Shown in pieces: positions 1 through 10,916 of a stretch of DNA of 64,000 nucleotides. This stretch comes from Limnomonas spitsbergensis. Lineage: Eukaryota > Chlorophyta > Chlorophyceae > Chlamydomonadales. Location: the NCBI GenBank assembly GCA_037349105.1, contig JAYJMM010000114.1, positions 1,798,001-1,862,000 on the forward strand, written 5' to 3'. Each line of letters starts with the position of its first letter. The first letter of the stretch is position 1. The notes under the pieces are model-generated. The model made no database searches and had not been told where the DNA came from. It was given only the letters and a program-made list of their open reading frames with translations. The translations under genes were made by a program, and so were the position numbers.

Positions 1-545
1 ATCCAAGCGCACCTTATTCGGCCCTGCCTCGTCGGTCGAGGCAGCGCTCGTTGAGATGGTGGCATCCTGGCTCATTGGATCCACCTGGATATCATAATCA
101 TGTGAAAGATGAGATCCAGCATTGATCCAGCTGAAGGACGACGTCTCCTGCCGCGCCGTCGATGGATTGGCAAAGTCCTGCCCCGAGTCCTGCGCCTGAA
201 CAAAAGAAAACGCAGCGAATAGAAGAGGTTCATGTCATCATCCCTTCCTCGTCCGCTGGGGCAGCGCTCGTTGGGCCAGTCACATCCTTGCGCATTCGGT
301 CTACCTGGACATCAGGGGTTGAATATCATAAACACGTGAAATGTGATATCCAGCTGAAGGACGACGTCTCCTGCAGCGCCCTCGTTAGATTGGTACCATC
401 CAGCGCCGAATCCTGCGCATGGACAAAATAATACGCAACAAATTAGAAGAGCTCCATGGAAGCTTAAACGCACCTTTTCCAGACATGTATCGTCAGCTGG
501 GGCAGAGATCATGGAAACAACCACATCCTTGCAATCATCTCACCT
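1..545. repeat. Imperfect tandem repeat, about 225 bp, 2.5 copies
   Basis: Three diverged copies follow one another. Copy 1 runs from 1 to about 220, copy 2 from about 225 to 445, and a partial copy 3 to 545. Shared landmarks are 'ggcagcgctcgttg', 'cagctgaaggacgacgtctcc' shortened forms, and 'gaatagaagag' / 'aaattagaagag'. No copy has a convincing open frame, so I see no gene here. The window edge truncates the array. Confidence 0.6.
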
Positions 546-648
546 TAGTGAAAGATATGACCCGCTGACAGGTATAATGAGATAGGCACAACGCCGCAGT
601 GTGCAACGTTGCAAGCTCCCAAACCAGGCTGTACAGATGGTGGGTGAA

Positions 649-1160
649 GACCATCCGTCGGACCATCTTTGAGGCTCAGAATGCGACTATCGACACGCTG
701 TCTTCCACCTAAACCCCCAAACCTGCACCCGATCGCTGCGCGCAGTCGAACCGCTGGCAGCCCAGCCCAAAAGGGACTACGAAGTTCGCCAAAAAAACTG
801 GATGCTGGATACAAATGTGCTGAATACAAATGCTGGATACAAATGCTGGATACAAATGCTGGATACATATGCTGGATGCTGGAAGCTGGACGCTGGATGC
901 TGGACGTTGGATGCGGGATGATGCATGCTGGATGCTGCATGCTGGATGCTGCATACGATGGCTGCTGGATGCTGCATACGATGGCTGCTGGATACAGATA
1001 CTGGCTGAACGCCATCCGTCGCTGAACGCCATCCGTCGGACCATCTGTGAGGCCCAGAATCTACCATCGACACGCTGTCGACGACCCGATCGCTGCGCGC
1101 AGTCGAACCGCTTGCAACCGAGCCCGAAAGGGACTACGAAAAGCGCCAAAAAGCGCGAAA
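649..1160. repeat. 140-bp direct repeats flanking a 'tgctggatacaaa' microsatellite
   Basis: A block beginning 'catccgtcggaccatct' at about 650 recurs at about 1026. Both copies run through 'cgatcgctgcgcgcagtcga' to a 'gccaaaaa' end. Between them (797-1010) lies a short tandem array based on 'ctggatacaaatg' and 'tggatgctgcatacga'. The layout resembles a duplicated segment with an expanded microsatellite. The direct repeats are too short for LTRs and no retroelement coding lies between them. Confidence 0.6.
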
Positions 1161-2249
1161 CCGCTTCAGCCGTACTGTTACGATTAGCGCACTTAATAGT
1201 ATAGATTATATTGCTATTTATATATAGAGGGTCTCAGGAACCCGCTGGCTCTTGCTTGTCTCAGCCGCGACATTTCAAATCGCGAGGGGTGAAATCTGCG
1301 CCTGGTCGAACTTGAGGTTGATAGATGGTGCAATTCTGCCTATAAATGGCCTTCTAAGTAAGTTTACAAGCTTGAACTCTGTCTTCGGAATAAGGTGACG
1401 CACTTTGGACAGTGCGGCCCACTGCGACGTACGAAAACTTGCCAAAACATTGCCGGCTCACTTTCCCGAACCTAGCCGGCCCGATTAAAGGAATAAGATA
1501 CCATTATAAATACATTGCCAGTCCAGGCTTACAGTCTTTGGCAACCTGGACACACTTTGGGCACACAGAGCACTGCAGTCCTGCAGGGTCCCTTACTATT
1601 AATCATGCTTGCCACACAGTGTATGCATGTTAAGAAATGTGTGTCTCGAGTGAAACCAAAAAGCCACCAGCCAAATTGGGCACAGAAGTTAAGAAAAAAG
1701 GAAATAAGGTCAAAGCCAAAGCACCATGTGACATGCATGGCAAACTGAATGGCTATCTACCGGTAGTCTGCTTGACGGATGGCATCACCAGGGTCCGCAT
1801 CAAAGCGCCTATCCTGGAACATTTAATGTATCTTAGTGCAGACCATGAAATAATTAAAATCTAAATGGATGAATTGGATGCGGATTTTCAGTCATGTATG
1901 CGAGTGGCGTGCGGCAACGCATTTTGCCGCGTTGGTCTCGCCCCTGCTGTGGCTCCTGCATGCAGCCGCATGGCTAAAACCTGATGCCTTCCTGGCAGCC
2001 AGGCAGCAGCCTGAGCACTTGCTGCAATGCGTCGGGTTGGCGCTCCCGCCCTGGGGACCGTGGCATACGAAGCAGGCCAGTGATTTGTCGACCGCAGGCG
2101 CAGCAGCAGCTGGCCCAGGAAGGTTCCCCTCAGCTTGCAACCTGGGGAGGTCCTGCTCCACCAGGTGCACAGAAACACAAAGCCGTTGCAGTACATGCAG
2201 GTGTCCTGGAACAGCTGCGGGCTGATGAACCTGCGACTGCTGCATTCTT
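1161..2249. other. No gene recognised
   Basis: Only short unsupported frames are present. The minus strand at 1892-2245 has a cysteine-rich stretch with spacing C-x2-C-x11-C-x2-C, which could be the decayed C-terminal part of the transposase relic next to it. Nothing else stands out. Confidence 0.4.
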
Positions 2250-2720
2250 GCTCAGGGCCGGCCTCACCTGCTGCAGATGCGTGTCCAGGTACGTCTTACA
2301 CTCGCCCATCATGCGCCCAACATCCAGGACATGCGCAAGCTCTGGGCTGTCCCCCACAAACTCGCAGTGCATGACAATCTTTGTGCATGCCGTAGAACAT
2401 GTTGCAGTACCACCTCAGGCCACGCATGCTGGCTGTCAGCAGCTTCCCCTCCGCCTTCATATGCTGGCAGTACATGATGACTGCTTGCAGTGTCTGCGAG
2501 GCTAGCGCACAGCCCATGCGGCAGAAAGAGTTGAGGTCCACATGGGCAGTCCGAAGCTTGGTGTGATGCGGCAACTGACTTGACACCCACCTCTGAACGA
2601 TTCCAAGCTTGCACATTCTTGTTTAGGAATTCATGCATAGTCTTACATGTCTGTGTCTTGAAGCGGTCGTCAAGGCTGGAGCGGGTACAGCAGTGCACGA
2701 TCTTTCCGGTGGAACCTTAT
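2250..2720 (-). pseudogene. Relic resembling a P-element/THAP9-type transposase
   Basis: Read on the minus strand, 2400-2566 gives a protein-like stretch containing HVDLNSFCRMGCALASQTLQ followed by a Trp/Phe-rich helix (GLRWYCNMFYGMHKD). The pattern H-x-x-L-x-x-F-x-x-M-x-x-x-L-A-x-Q-x-L-S resembles a segment of P-element and THAP9 transposases, where it lies before the last third of the protein. The reading continues in another frame upstream (2600-2698) and downstream (2250-2372, SPELAHVLDVGRMMGECKTY). There are thus at least two frame breaks or unrecognised introns. No catalytic residues can be assigned. The family call is from pattern memory only. Confidence 0.35.
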
Positions 2721-3035
2721 CATGTCTAGCTTAAGTCACAGGTTTTCGGCACTTCTTTGGTTTGTTAAAAGTCGATGGTGAGAGGAATTAGACTCTCACG
2801 TCCACCCAGCGAAAAATGGAAGCCGTGTAGAGGTACATGCTCGAATCACACACTTCCCGGTCCGTACCAAGCATCCTGAACTTTGAGCGCTAACGAGAGG
2901 TTCTCGGCACTTCTTTGGCTCATAACAAGACCCCGTGCGAAGCTCTGTCATGCTCACGACCACCAAGCGAATAATGGAGGCCGTGTAGAGGTACAAACAC
3001 ACTTTCCGTTCCAGGCCGAGTTCATTCCATCGAGC
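2720..3035. repeat. Imperfect 155-bp direct duplication
   Basis: The segment around 2740 ('tcggcacttctttggttt') recurs at about 2907 ('tcggcacttctttggctc'). Each is followed about 80 bp later by 'ccgtgtagaggtaca' (2823 and 2980). The copies differ at roughly one base in four. No coding function is seen. Confidence 0.65.
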
Positions 3036-3957
3036 CATAGCGCGACCTCGAAACATGTCATTAACATACCCATTCTTAGCCTTGCTTGGCCTCAACCTTC
3101 GGAACCTGCAGCATCTGCTCGAATCCAAACGTTCGAGTCCAAACCCGAGACCCAGCTTTCGACCCCGATTCGACAAATCGAATCATATTGAATAGGAAGC
3201 TATCCATTTGTGCCATATTCTGCATCGCTCCTATTTTGAGCGAGGCAAAAACACTTCGCATCAACGCTCCGACAGCGTGGACAACTTCGTCCTCATGTTC
3301 AAATTTTCATCGCCGTCATCTTTCGTTCGTTCTGAATACTCCTTTTCGCCCGTTCCTACTGCCATGGCCGACGCTTACCCTTAACAGGTGCCTCATTTGA
3401 ATCTTTCCCGCGCAGAAATTGGCACCGATCTGGCCAACCCAATGGCGAATGTCGACGTGTGCCCCCTAGCAGTCCCTCCGATCGCCTGGGATATCGTTTA
3501 GCACCGGCCTGAATTTGATACACCCAACTTCGACAGTGCCAGGGCATCCCTGGCTGCACGTACCTTGCAACTCGACAGTTTGTCAAGCAGGACTTTCATG
3601 CTAAGCGAGACAAGTAGACATAACACTCTAGATACACGAAGCGATAAGGCAAATGCCTGACAGGCTGTTCACTAAGAAGATTCGGTCTCAGCCGTACCCG
3701 AACACATTCCGGATACAAGTGGAATAGCGTTTCAAGTTTTTTCAGCCAGCGTGGCTGAAGCCTCGCCCAACCAGATAAACCGCCACCGGAACGCGTTCCG
3801 GTGAGCGCCCAAGTGGATTTGGTCCCCCTCTCTCTGCTTCGAACCATGCGGAACAAGCCACGACCCACGAACGACATTTGGGACCCATTCCTGCCGCTAC
3901 GAAGCCGTGTACGATGAATATAAGTGCATTTTGGATCTTCCGGAACGTCTCTTCCGT
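3036..3957. other. No gene recognised
   Basis: Moderately GC-rich unique-looking sequence. All open frames are short and lack recognisable motifs. Confidence 0.4.
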
Positions 3958-4135
3958 ATCAAACGTGCCCCACAGCGTAAAGGTGTGCCCCACATCGAAC
4001 AGGTGTGCCCCTCATCGAAGAAGTGTGCCACCGGACCACGCTTTCCACACCGCGCACCTTCCTCTAATACGGCCCACATCTAATACGGTGCTTTCTAATG
4101 TAATACGGTACCTCACTAATACCGTACTGGTGTCA
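3958..4135. repeat. Two short arrays: 24-bp units and 'taatacgg' units
   Basis: From 3958 to 4033 four units share 'gtgccccacatcgaa' at about 24-bp spacing. From 4066 to 4135 the octamer 'taatacgg' or its variants recur about five times. These are simple local expansions. Confidence 0.6.
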
Positions 4136-4430
4136 GGCGCTTACAGCCTAGCACCTACGATACTGATCAAGCGGAGGTCGCGAGTTCGATGTCGGAGAAA
4201 AAGAGCGAAGGGTTCAAGAAAAGAAAAGATACTAAAATAAACCCGGGAAAGGTGGCAAAGATCCCCACCTTTTTTTTATGGAATTTAGGCGTGTTCGCGA
4301 TTCGAGAACCTGGACCCTCATTATTCTTCGCAGCAAGGACCGGCAGCACGGGAACCAGTATCCCATACTTGATTGAAATTATGTATTTCTTGTCTCAACC
4401 TCTCTGGTTCCGACATCTGACAACGTTTAG
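4136..4430. other. Non-coding stretch with a tRNA-type B-box-like motif
   Basis: At about 4175-4195 the sequence 'cgcgagttcgatgtcgg' resembles the internal Pol III B box (GTTCRANNC). No tRNA cloverleaf can be folded around it by eye. It might be the head of a degraded SINE. The rest shows nothing. Confidence 0.2.
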
Positions 4431-4941
4431 ATGGCTACATCGATAGATACTACTCAGGAAAAGGGCACACATGTTTATGAGCTGCAGCCTCTTCCCGTAG
4501 CAGAGGTCATGGCGCTAGCGGACGCAGACTGCGAGAGGGGGCAGCTGCATGACTCCGGTCTAGAGGATCCCAGAGACCCAACCATCTGCAGATCTGCAGG
4601 TCTGCGGCCGCCTACCGCGCCTCGTTTCAGCCTACAACGGGCGCAGGCAAGGAGCCGCACCAGCAAGAGAGAGTGTGCTTGTGTGCGAACAAATTGAAGG
4701 TTGCAGCCCGGCGCAATCAGCACGGCCAACACTATTGGAAGGCGCAGCGGTCAACAACATGACACACGTTGCTGTCAGGGATGTTCATTGGGCAAGGGGA
4801 GACGGCGAGCATGTGGCGGACGCATTGCATGCTTGCTTCCAATGCCTCAGAGTGCGAGATCACCTTGGGAAGCAGGGATGGGCAAGACCCTCAGACGGTG
4901 ATGCAGACTTCCACGCTTTGTACCAGGGCATGCTAAGGTAG
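4431..4941 (+). pseudogene. Dispersed gene-fragment family, copy A
   Basis: Two protein-like stretches lie close together. The first (4431-4590) contains THVYELQPLPVAEVMALADA. The second (4810-4941) contains ACFQCLRVRDHLGKQGW and ends HALYQGMLR before a stop. Related but diverged versions of the first occur at 7036-7180 and of the second at 9470-9620, so this is a repeated sequence that once coded. I do not recognise the family. Whether the two blocks belong to one spliced gene is an inference from their proximity. Confidence 0.35.
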
Positions 4942-7035
4942 AATGCTCTGACTTGTATGGAGGATTTAGTAGCTTTCGTTGAGGCTTAGTCGCGTCGTTT
5001 CAGTCTTTCAGAGGCCGGGGCTTCCTTTCTCTTACGTGTTTCCCCAACCTAGCCATTTGTGTGCCCCTTAACTTTGTTTCCTCTTTCCGGGTTTTCCTGA
5101 CCCTTTGTCCGGTATGTTTGCTTCTTCTCTCTTTTTTGAGGGCTAGGATCAAATCGGGCTGAGGTTTCTTCGGGCTTCCTTCGCTTAATGGGATAGTCGT
5201 TTTCATTCTCAATTTTTAATCGTTCCTTTCCATTCTCCTCTAGCCTTAAGCTAACTTTCTTCCCAACCAGACAGTCGGGCGCCCATGCGGCAAAGCCTTT
5301 GCAGCATGACACAGATGTGTAATATCATTGACCTGGTTATGATAGAGCTCACTATAGCTCCTTTGGGGAGCTGCCGGGCAGCCACCACTGGGCCAATGTG
5401 CACACCAGAGTACCAAACCACCTTGGGAGAGCTGCCGGGCAATCACCAACGGGGACCAAGCCGGCAAGCTCAGTTGGGCAAACTGGCTGTAGCTAGCCGG
5501 TGAACCAAACAGCAAGGCTTGCTACAGCAGGCCACCCGCTACCCTGAATGTAAGTCATACCGGTAATGCAGACTGCTCCCACCTAAAACTGGTCACATTT
5601 TTGGCAGTTCGGTAGTTTATCTTTAAATTGTTCGAGGTTCGATCAAGTGTAATTTGCATGTTTGACATCACTACCGAGATGAATACATCCAATTTTGGGG
5701 CCGGATTAGGCGGTCAAAGGTGGGGAAAGGTTTGGTGGGGACCCAACCTGTTGTTTTCGAAATTTCAAACATCTCGACTTTGCTACAGCATGTGATACAT
5801 CAGTGGCCAGGCCGCCAAGCCCAGCTGGATGAGCCTATGGTTTGCTCAGAAGGGTCAGGTACTAGCCCAACCGACAAAACAGTCAAAATCTTGTGCATCG
5901 GGGCAAACAAGTCCCCACGGCACCACGGCCGGCCCCCAGCTTCAGGGAAATCCAAACATTGTCACTTCCCGCCGGGGGCTCCCCACGCACTGGCGCTCAC
6001 CAGGCACGTCTGTGCCCCACCGCACACCTTCCGGCCCCACCCAGGCACCCACTCAATGACCCAACCTCGCTCCGAAGCAGAGACTGGAGGGTCAACTCAG
6101 CTCCATAGGATGTGCCTACCGCATCTCATTGGTTGACTCGATCACGCTCGACCAGGCCCTCGAAATGCGCGAGGCTTTTGGAAAGGCCGTAGGTGAGTGC
6201 CCACGCCCGCGCCCGCGCACGGCCTTACCAAAATGGCAACATTCCGTTTAGGGCCAAACGCCTGATCCTGCCGAGATCAGGCAAGGAGATCAGGCCCGGC
6301 CGTCGAACGGAAAAGCGGTTAAAAGCGCCGAAGAACGTCTACAATGTTGCAGCATGGCCATGGTTGGCGCCAGGCGTAATACGTGCGTCCTGCCGAGACC
6401 AGGCCCGACCGCGACGGACCGTCGAGCGGAAAGCGGTCCAAGTAGCTGTCTCTCAATCCTCCAGACAGGAAGACAGGCAGGAACCCACGATCGCCCCCTC
6501 CTTTCATCCCTCCTTCTTAACCATCAGCAAGAATGAAATGCCGACTGGTGGTTGATCTGTCACCAAAGATCATCATGCCGCCGTGGCCGACGGACGCAAA
6601 GGCCTTCCCTCTATCGACGCTAAATGAGATGACAATTTTGAAATGAAGACATTGTCCCCCACCATCGGGCAAGGTACGGCCTCCACAAGATAATCTCCCC
6701 TAGAAATCGGTTTCTTTCAATGTGAGGTATGCGGCGACCCAACCACTGCCCATATTTTTCTTTCGCCTTTTACTAAAGAAAACTGAGGGGTTGGGTCACA
6801 AAGCCGCCTTCAATATTTTTTGAGAGCCCTCGTGCTCTACTTACCGAACGAACCCCCATTGCCTTTCCCATTGTCCTACCCCTCTGGTTCACAAGCCCCT
6901 GATTTCACACCATGTGCCAGGGCAGGCAATCTGGATGTACTATAAAACATACCTTGTGGTAGGCTTGCGATCGTCAGGCACACCAGAAAGCTCAGCTCAT
7001 GCATTGAAGTGCTCCCTGCGTTGGAGGAGCTAGAG
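4942..7035. other. Repeat-derived intergenic DNA
   Basis: At 5265-5340 there is a copy of a dispersed sequence ('accagacagtcgggcgccca') also present at 10953-11030. At 5313-5340 lies one of five copies of a motif close to 'ggtgtaacgtcattgac'. At 6255-6320 and 6370-6440 two imperfect copies share 'cctgccgaga.cagg' and 'gtcgarcggaaa.gcggt'. A B-box-like 'gaggttcgatcaag' occurs at about 5631. No gene was found. Confidence 0.4.
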
Positions 7036-7180
7036 CGATGTACAGCAGACACCAACACGTGGCAATTGACCTACAGCCACTACCCGTCACAGAAGTGCTG
7101 GTTCTTGAGGACTCAGCCTACGAGTAGGCGCAGCTGGAAATGACCTGTTGCGGAGACCCCAAGGATCTTATGAAGCAGGC
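7036..7180 (+). pseudogene. Dispersed gene-fragment family, copy B (first block)
   Basis: This stretch translates as HVAIDLQPLPVTEVLVLEDS and then meets an in-frame stop near 7125, followed by a continuation similar to copy A (AQLE...GDPKDL against GQLH...EDPRDP). The premature stop marks it as a broken copy. Function unknown. Confidence 0.4.
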
Positions 7181-7448
7181 TTTTGAATCGTTGGCTAATA
7201 CAGAGCACAGGAAGAAAGACAGCTGAAGGGAGGTAAAAGGTGTGGCATTAGACATGACCATTCTTGGCGTGGTATCTGCCTTTGCTAGGGATCCCCACGC
7301 CCCTGGCAGCTTGTGGCCATGCGACTTCAATCGCAACTTATGACAGTTATAAAATTGATGTGCGGTACTTCAGATCACTCAATTCTTGAGTGCTTTCCAA
7401 ATATATTTGCAAGCATCGGCTTGATCAGGTAGAAACACTATATCTTAA
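7181..7448. other. No gene recognised
   Basis: Nothing recognisable on either strand. Confidence 0.3.
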
Positions 7449-7545
7449 CTGGATCCATGATCCATGATCCACGATCCATGATCCACGATCCACGATCCAG
7501 GATCCACGATCCACGATCCATGATCCAGGATCCATGATCCATGAC
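7449..7545. repeat. Short tandem repeat of 'ggatccatgatccac' type (7-bp core 'atccayg')
   Basis: About 13 copies of the heptamer 'gatccac/gatccat' run without interruption. The heptamer is close to self-complementary at its GATC core. Confidence 0.9.
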
Positions 7546-9469
7546 AGCCTGAGTGTGCTTTTGCGGGCAGTGTAGCTTCTGGAAACTATTTTGTTCAGAT
7601 CTGGTTCATACTTCATCATACACAATGTTTCATTGGCCCTCACTGAGTACTTCAAATTTATGCATCATTTTTGTTTAACACAGCCCCCCCCCCACCCCAC
7701 CCGAGCACTAGTAACATGTTAGGAACCAGGAATGCATTTAGTTGACTCTGATTCGTATGCCAGGTACGCAACTGGTCTTGATCATTTGGACAATGTGGAA
7801 GTGTGCCGAACTGTGCCCCCTGTATCTTCTCCCCTGCCAATGCTTACGCATGGTCCGCTGGCTCCAATTGAGCAGTGACCCTTCAAGTGCGCATCAAAAC
7901 ATCTCAGGGAGGCGGCCAGGTGTTCGTTGGGTCATTGGGGACCAAATCATCTTGACTGCCAGCGGTCTCTGGCCCAAGCAGTGAAGCAGCATGGGCTGTT
8001 GTACTGGTCTCTTGCGACCGCATGCCGTTATGTAGCCGAATGGTAGCTGGACTATGCTGGAACCATCACTGATTGCGAGTGCACTCAGGTGTCTTCTTTG
8101 CTGGAGGCCTCAGAGGTGTTGCAGGCAAGTCAGCCATAAACCCTAAACCCTACGCCACAACCCTAAACCCAAGAGACACACCTGCTTCTGCATGCTGGGG
8201 CAGCTGAGGGGTACATTGTGTCCGGACTGTTGCAAGTGAGAAGGGGGTGCTTGAGATGCAGGTGGAAAGGGGGCAGGTTCGGGCAGGGAGAAGGGGGCAA
8301 GTGAAAAGGGGGTGGGGTACTTCTTGAGATGATGCATGACTGCTTCCTCTTGGAGCTGGGAGCTTAAGTCTGGAAAATATATGAAGATATACCAGCGCCT
8401 CAATGGGATGTTATTTTTGCCCCTGTTTGAGGATGCAATCACTCATGATTTCATGAGTTCAGCGAACCACCCTGTTGATTGGGGATTGGGGATACCAGTT
8501 ACCTCTGGACCCAGCCTGGCCGGGTTCAGTTCATGGCAAACCTATCCACTGCCGTGCATGAGGCGGCAAGTGCCACCCGGTTGGGGCTTTGCCAGGTGAG
8601 GAGCCCGACATTGGGTTTAAACTTATGACCACTTTATCACCTTTGGCCACTCAGCCGCTGAGCAGCCATCGCTGCACCAATTGGGATCAAGGTTTGCCTG
8701 GCCTATGGCCTGTGTCACAAGCAGCATGGCTCGCTTTACCAGGCCTCGCTGGCTGTAAGCTGCGATGTGGCTGAATGGTAGGAGAAGCAGAAAAATTACG
8801 CCGGAAAAAAGGGTGGATGGCGGTTCAGTGCGCATTCGAATAAACCCTTGATCACCCTTAGCAGAATCGCCGTAACATAACCCTTACATGAACAGCCTGA
8901 GCAGCCCCGGAGCCTAGGAGCATGCATGGCCCTGCTGGAGCCTAAACCTGAAGATGTTTTTGCTGGTTCCGTTCCACTCCTATAGTACTTTTTACTTAGG
9001 TACATAGCTCAGGGGAATTATTTTGCTCAGCACTGTCCACTCCGGATTTGATCCTCACTGATCGAGCAAAAACAGCAGCAACGCCTCACAAGCGGTCTCG
9101 CTGGGAGTGGACCATACAATCCATGATGGAGGCAATACAGCCCTACAGCTGCAGTACAGTACAGGTCACTGACTTCCGCTACGAGTGCAAGTTTCGACAG
9201 GTCTGGCAACGACGATGCGGCTTGGGTTTCATCAGTTGCTGTGCTACCTGGGTCCCTGGCGCCAGCTGCCCAGCTAACATGGATGTGGTCGAAGAGGCAG
9301 TAGCTGTGATGGTTGTTTAAGGTGCATCAACCCTCCCCTATTAGCAAACGCTGGTAATGCGGACGAGACTGCTTGTGATCTCCTCTCCCGCTGAGGCCTG
9401 ACAATTTTACTCTCATATCAATCCAACACGACCTACCAAAGGAACAACGTGGGAAAGGGGACTGGACAT
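7546..9469. other. No gene recognised; telomere-like motif at 8137-8172
   Basis: Several short frames with no recognisable domains. The stretch 8137-8172 contains three 'ccctaaac' units (listed separately). Segments near 7910-7990, 8470-8600 and 8690-8760 share loose similarity with 5390-5510 and appear to be old dispersed repeats. Confidence 0.35.
8137..8172. repeat. Interstitial telomere-like motif (CCCTAAA)
   Basis: Three 'ccctaaa' units interrupted by 'tacgccaca'. This is the plant/green-algal TTTAGGG repeat in reverse orientation. Similar short tracts recur across the window, mostly inside BBS7 introns. Confidence 0.75.
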
Positions 9470-9620
9470 CAAAAGTGTGTGGAGGATCCGCTACATTTGT
9501 TTCCAATGCCCTAGCGTCAGGGACAAGCTTGGGGAGAGAGGTTTAGCAGGTTCCCTGGAGGGTGCCACATACTTTCACAAGTTGTACATGAGCAGGCAGG
9601 GGCTGGAGGCCTTAGCTCTT
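9470..9620 (+). pseudogene. Dispersed gene-fragment family, copy C (second block)
   Basis: The translation contains ICFQCPSVRDKLGERGL followed by a FHKLYM segment. It parallels ACFQCLRVRDHLGKQGW and FHALYQ in copy A (4810-4941). The flanking nucleotides are also similar ('gtggaggatccgctac' against 'gtggcggacgcattgc'). There is no clear start or splice context. Function unknown. Confidence 0.35.
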
Positions 9621-9671
9621 GTGGAGAAATGTGGTCTTGCTTTCTCTCCTCTCTTGACCTTTTGTCTTTGT

Positions 9672-9747
9672 CTAGGCGATACTCTAGGGTTGGAACTAGG
9701 CGATACTCTAGGGTTGGAACTAGGCGATACTCTAGGGTTGGAACTAG
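9672..9747. repeat. 24-bp tandem repeat, three identical copies
   Basis: The unit 'ggcgatactctagggttgga' plus 'acta' occurs three times with no mismatch, which suggests recent expansion. Confidence 0.95.
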
Positions 9748-9767
9748 GATAGCCCGCATACGGGAGC

Positions 9768-10148
9768 CAGTGATGCACATACGCTCACGTATGGACGAAT
9801 TCGTGGATACGGTCGCACGTATGGACGAACGCGTATGGATACGTAGATACGCTTTTAGCTATAAGTGTGGATTTGTGTGGGCAGTTATTTCGTATTTCCT
9901 CACGTTTCCTGCGCTGGATGTAGGCTTTCCACTTCCATGTCAATATGATATTTAATACAACCACTTGTATGCCGACGTTTGCATGCGATTAACTCCTTTT
10001 CGCTGGACTTCGGGGGCTCTGCCGGTCTGCCCCCGAGCCCCCATCGCCAAGTTGAGCGTATGGACAACGGTATGGAGATTGAAAGACGTATGCATACGTA
10101 AATTATCCATACGTGTATGGATACGTCATATGCGTACGTGCATCACTG
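9768..10148. mobile_element. MITE-like element with terminal inverted repeats
   Basis: The left end reads 'cagtgatgcacatacgc' and the reverse complement of the right end reads 'cagtgatgcacgtacgc', so 16 of 17 bases match as an inverted repeat. The 381-bp interior has no coding frame. It is filled with short 'cgtatgga' and 'catacg' motifs in both orientations, including the palindromes 'cgtatgcatacg' and 'ccatacgtgtatgg'. I could not identify a target-site duplication. The autonomous partner is unknown. Confidence 0.55.
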
Positions 10149-10447
10149 ATGGGAGTGGGAGACCCTAGCTAGCTAGTCTGTTCAAAGGCAAGGGATACGG
10201 TTCGCCTGACCTTTTTGCTGTTGGTGTTCTTGTTGTTTAAAAAGGAAATCTTGTTTCCTTGCTTTCCTCTTGTGCCGTCTCCCTACACTTGTGTACCTGA
10301 GTGGTCGAGTTTTTTATAAGCAGGGCCCAGTGGTGTAACGTCATTAACTCTAGGGCCGGGGAATCTTTGGACGGCCACACCGGTGGACGGCCATTCCTTT
10401 TGGGGGCTTATATATTTTTCCCTTGTCCTCCTCTCTTTCTTTTGTCC

Positions 10448-10916
10448 AAGGTAGCACGATATGGATATGATATGATATGGTGTTTTGACCATATCATATT
10501 TTGCAGTCAAAAATGATTTAAGCCTAAAACTGCAGAATATACGAAGGACAAGCCCATGCATTCGGCAGGTGCACTATCGTTGACCCCATGCACATGTATA
10601 CTGACATGTCAGCATGCAGCGTGCAACGGAGCGGTCCCAGTGACCCCTACGGTCCAAGGATCAACATGCGTCCATGCATCCACATTTTATATGGTAAATA
10701 CTTTATGTGTCGCAAAATCTTGCAACAGCGAGGCCCATTCTGGCGTAGAACGGTCGGCATGGCATAAGAGCTATTTTCCAAACTCAATACGAAGTCACCA
10801 TTCCCATGCCCATGCATGGAGAAGTTGATACCATATCATATCATCTTTTACTATATCATATCATATTGCTGATATGATATGATATGATGGCCCCAAAGAC
10901 TATATCGTGCTACCTT
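10448..10916. mobile_element. MITE-like element with 'aaggtagcacgatat' terminal inverted repeats
   Basis: The sequence 'aaggtagcacgatat' starts at 10448 and its reverse complement ends at 10916. Next to each terminus lie runs of 'gatat' / 'atatc' that extend the pairing. The 469-bp interior has no gene. Subterminal 'atatgatatgatat' tracts on the two sides are complementary. No target-site duplication is obvious. Confidence 0.6.

Noticed and set aside
1..1160. LTR retrotransposon suggested by direct repeats
   Set aside because: The repeats are only 140 bp, enclose a microsatellite and no coding sequence, and lack a primer-binding site.
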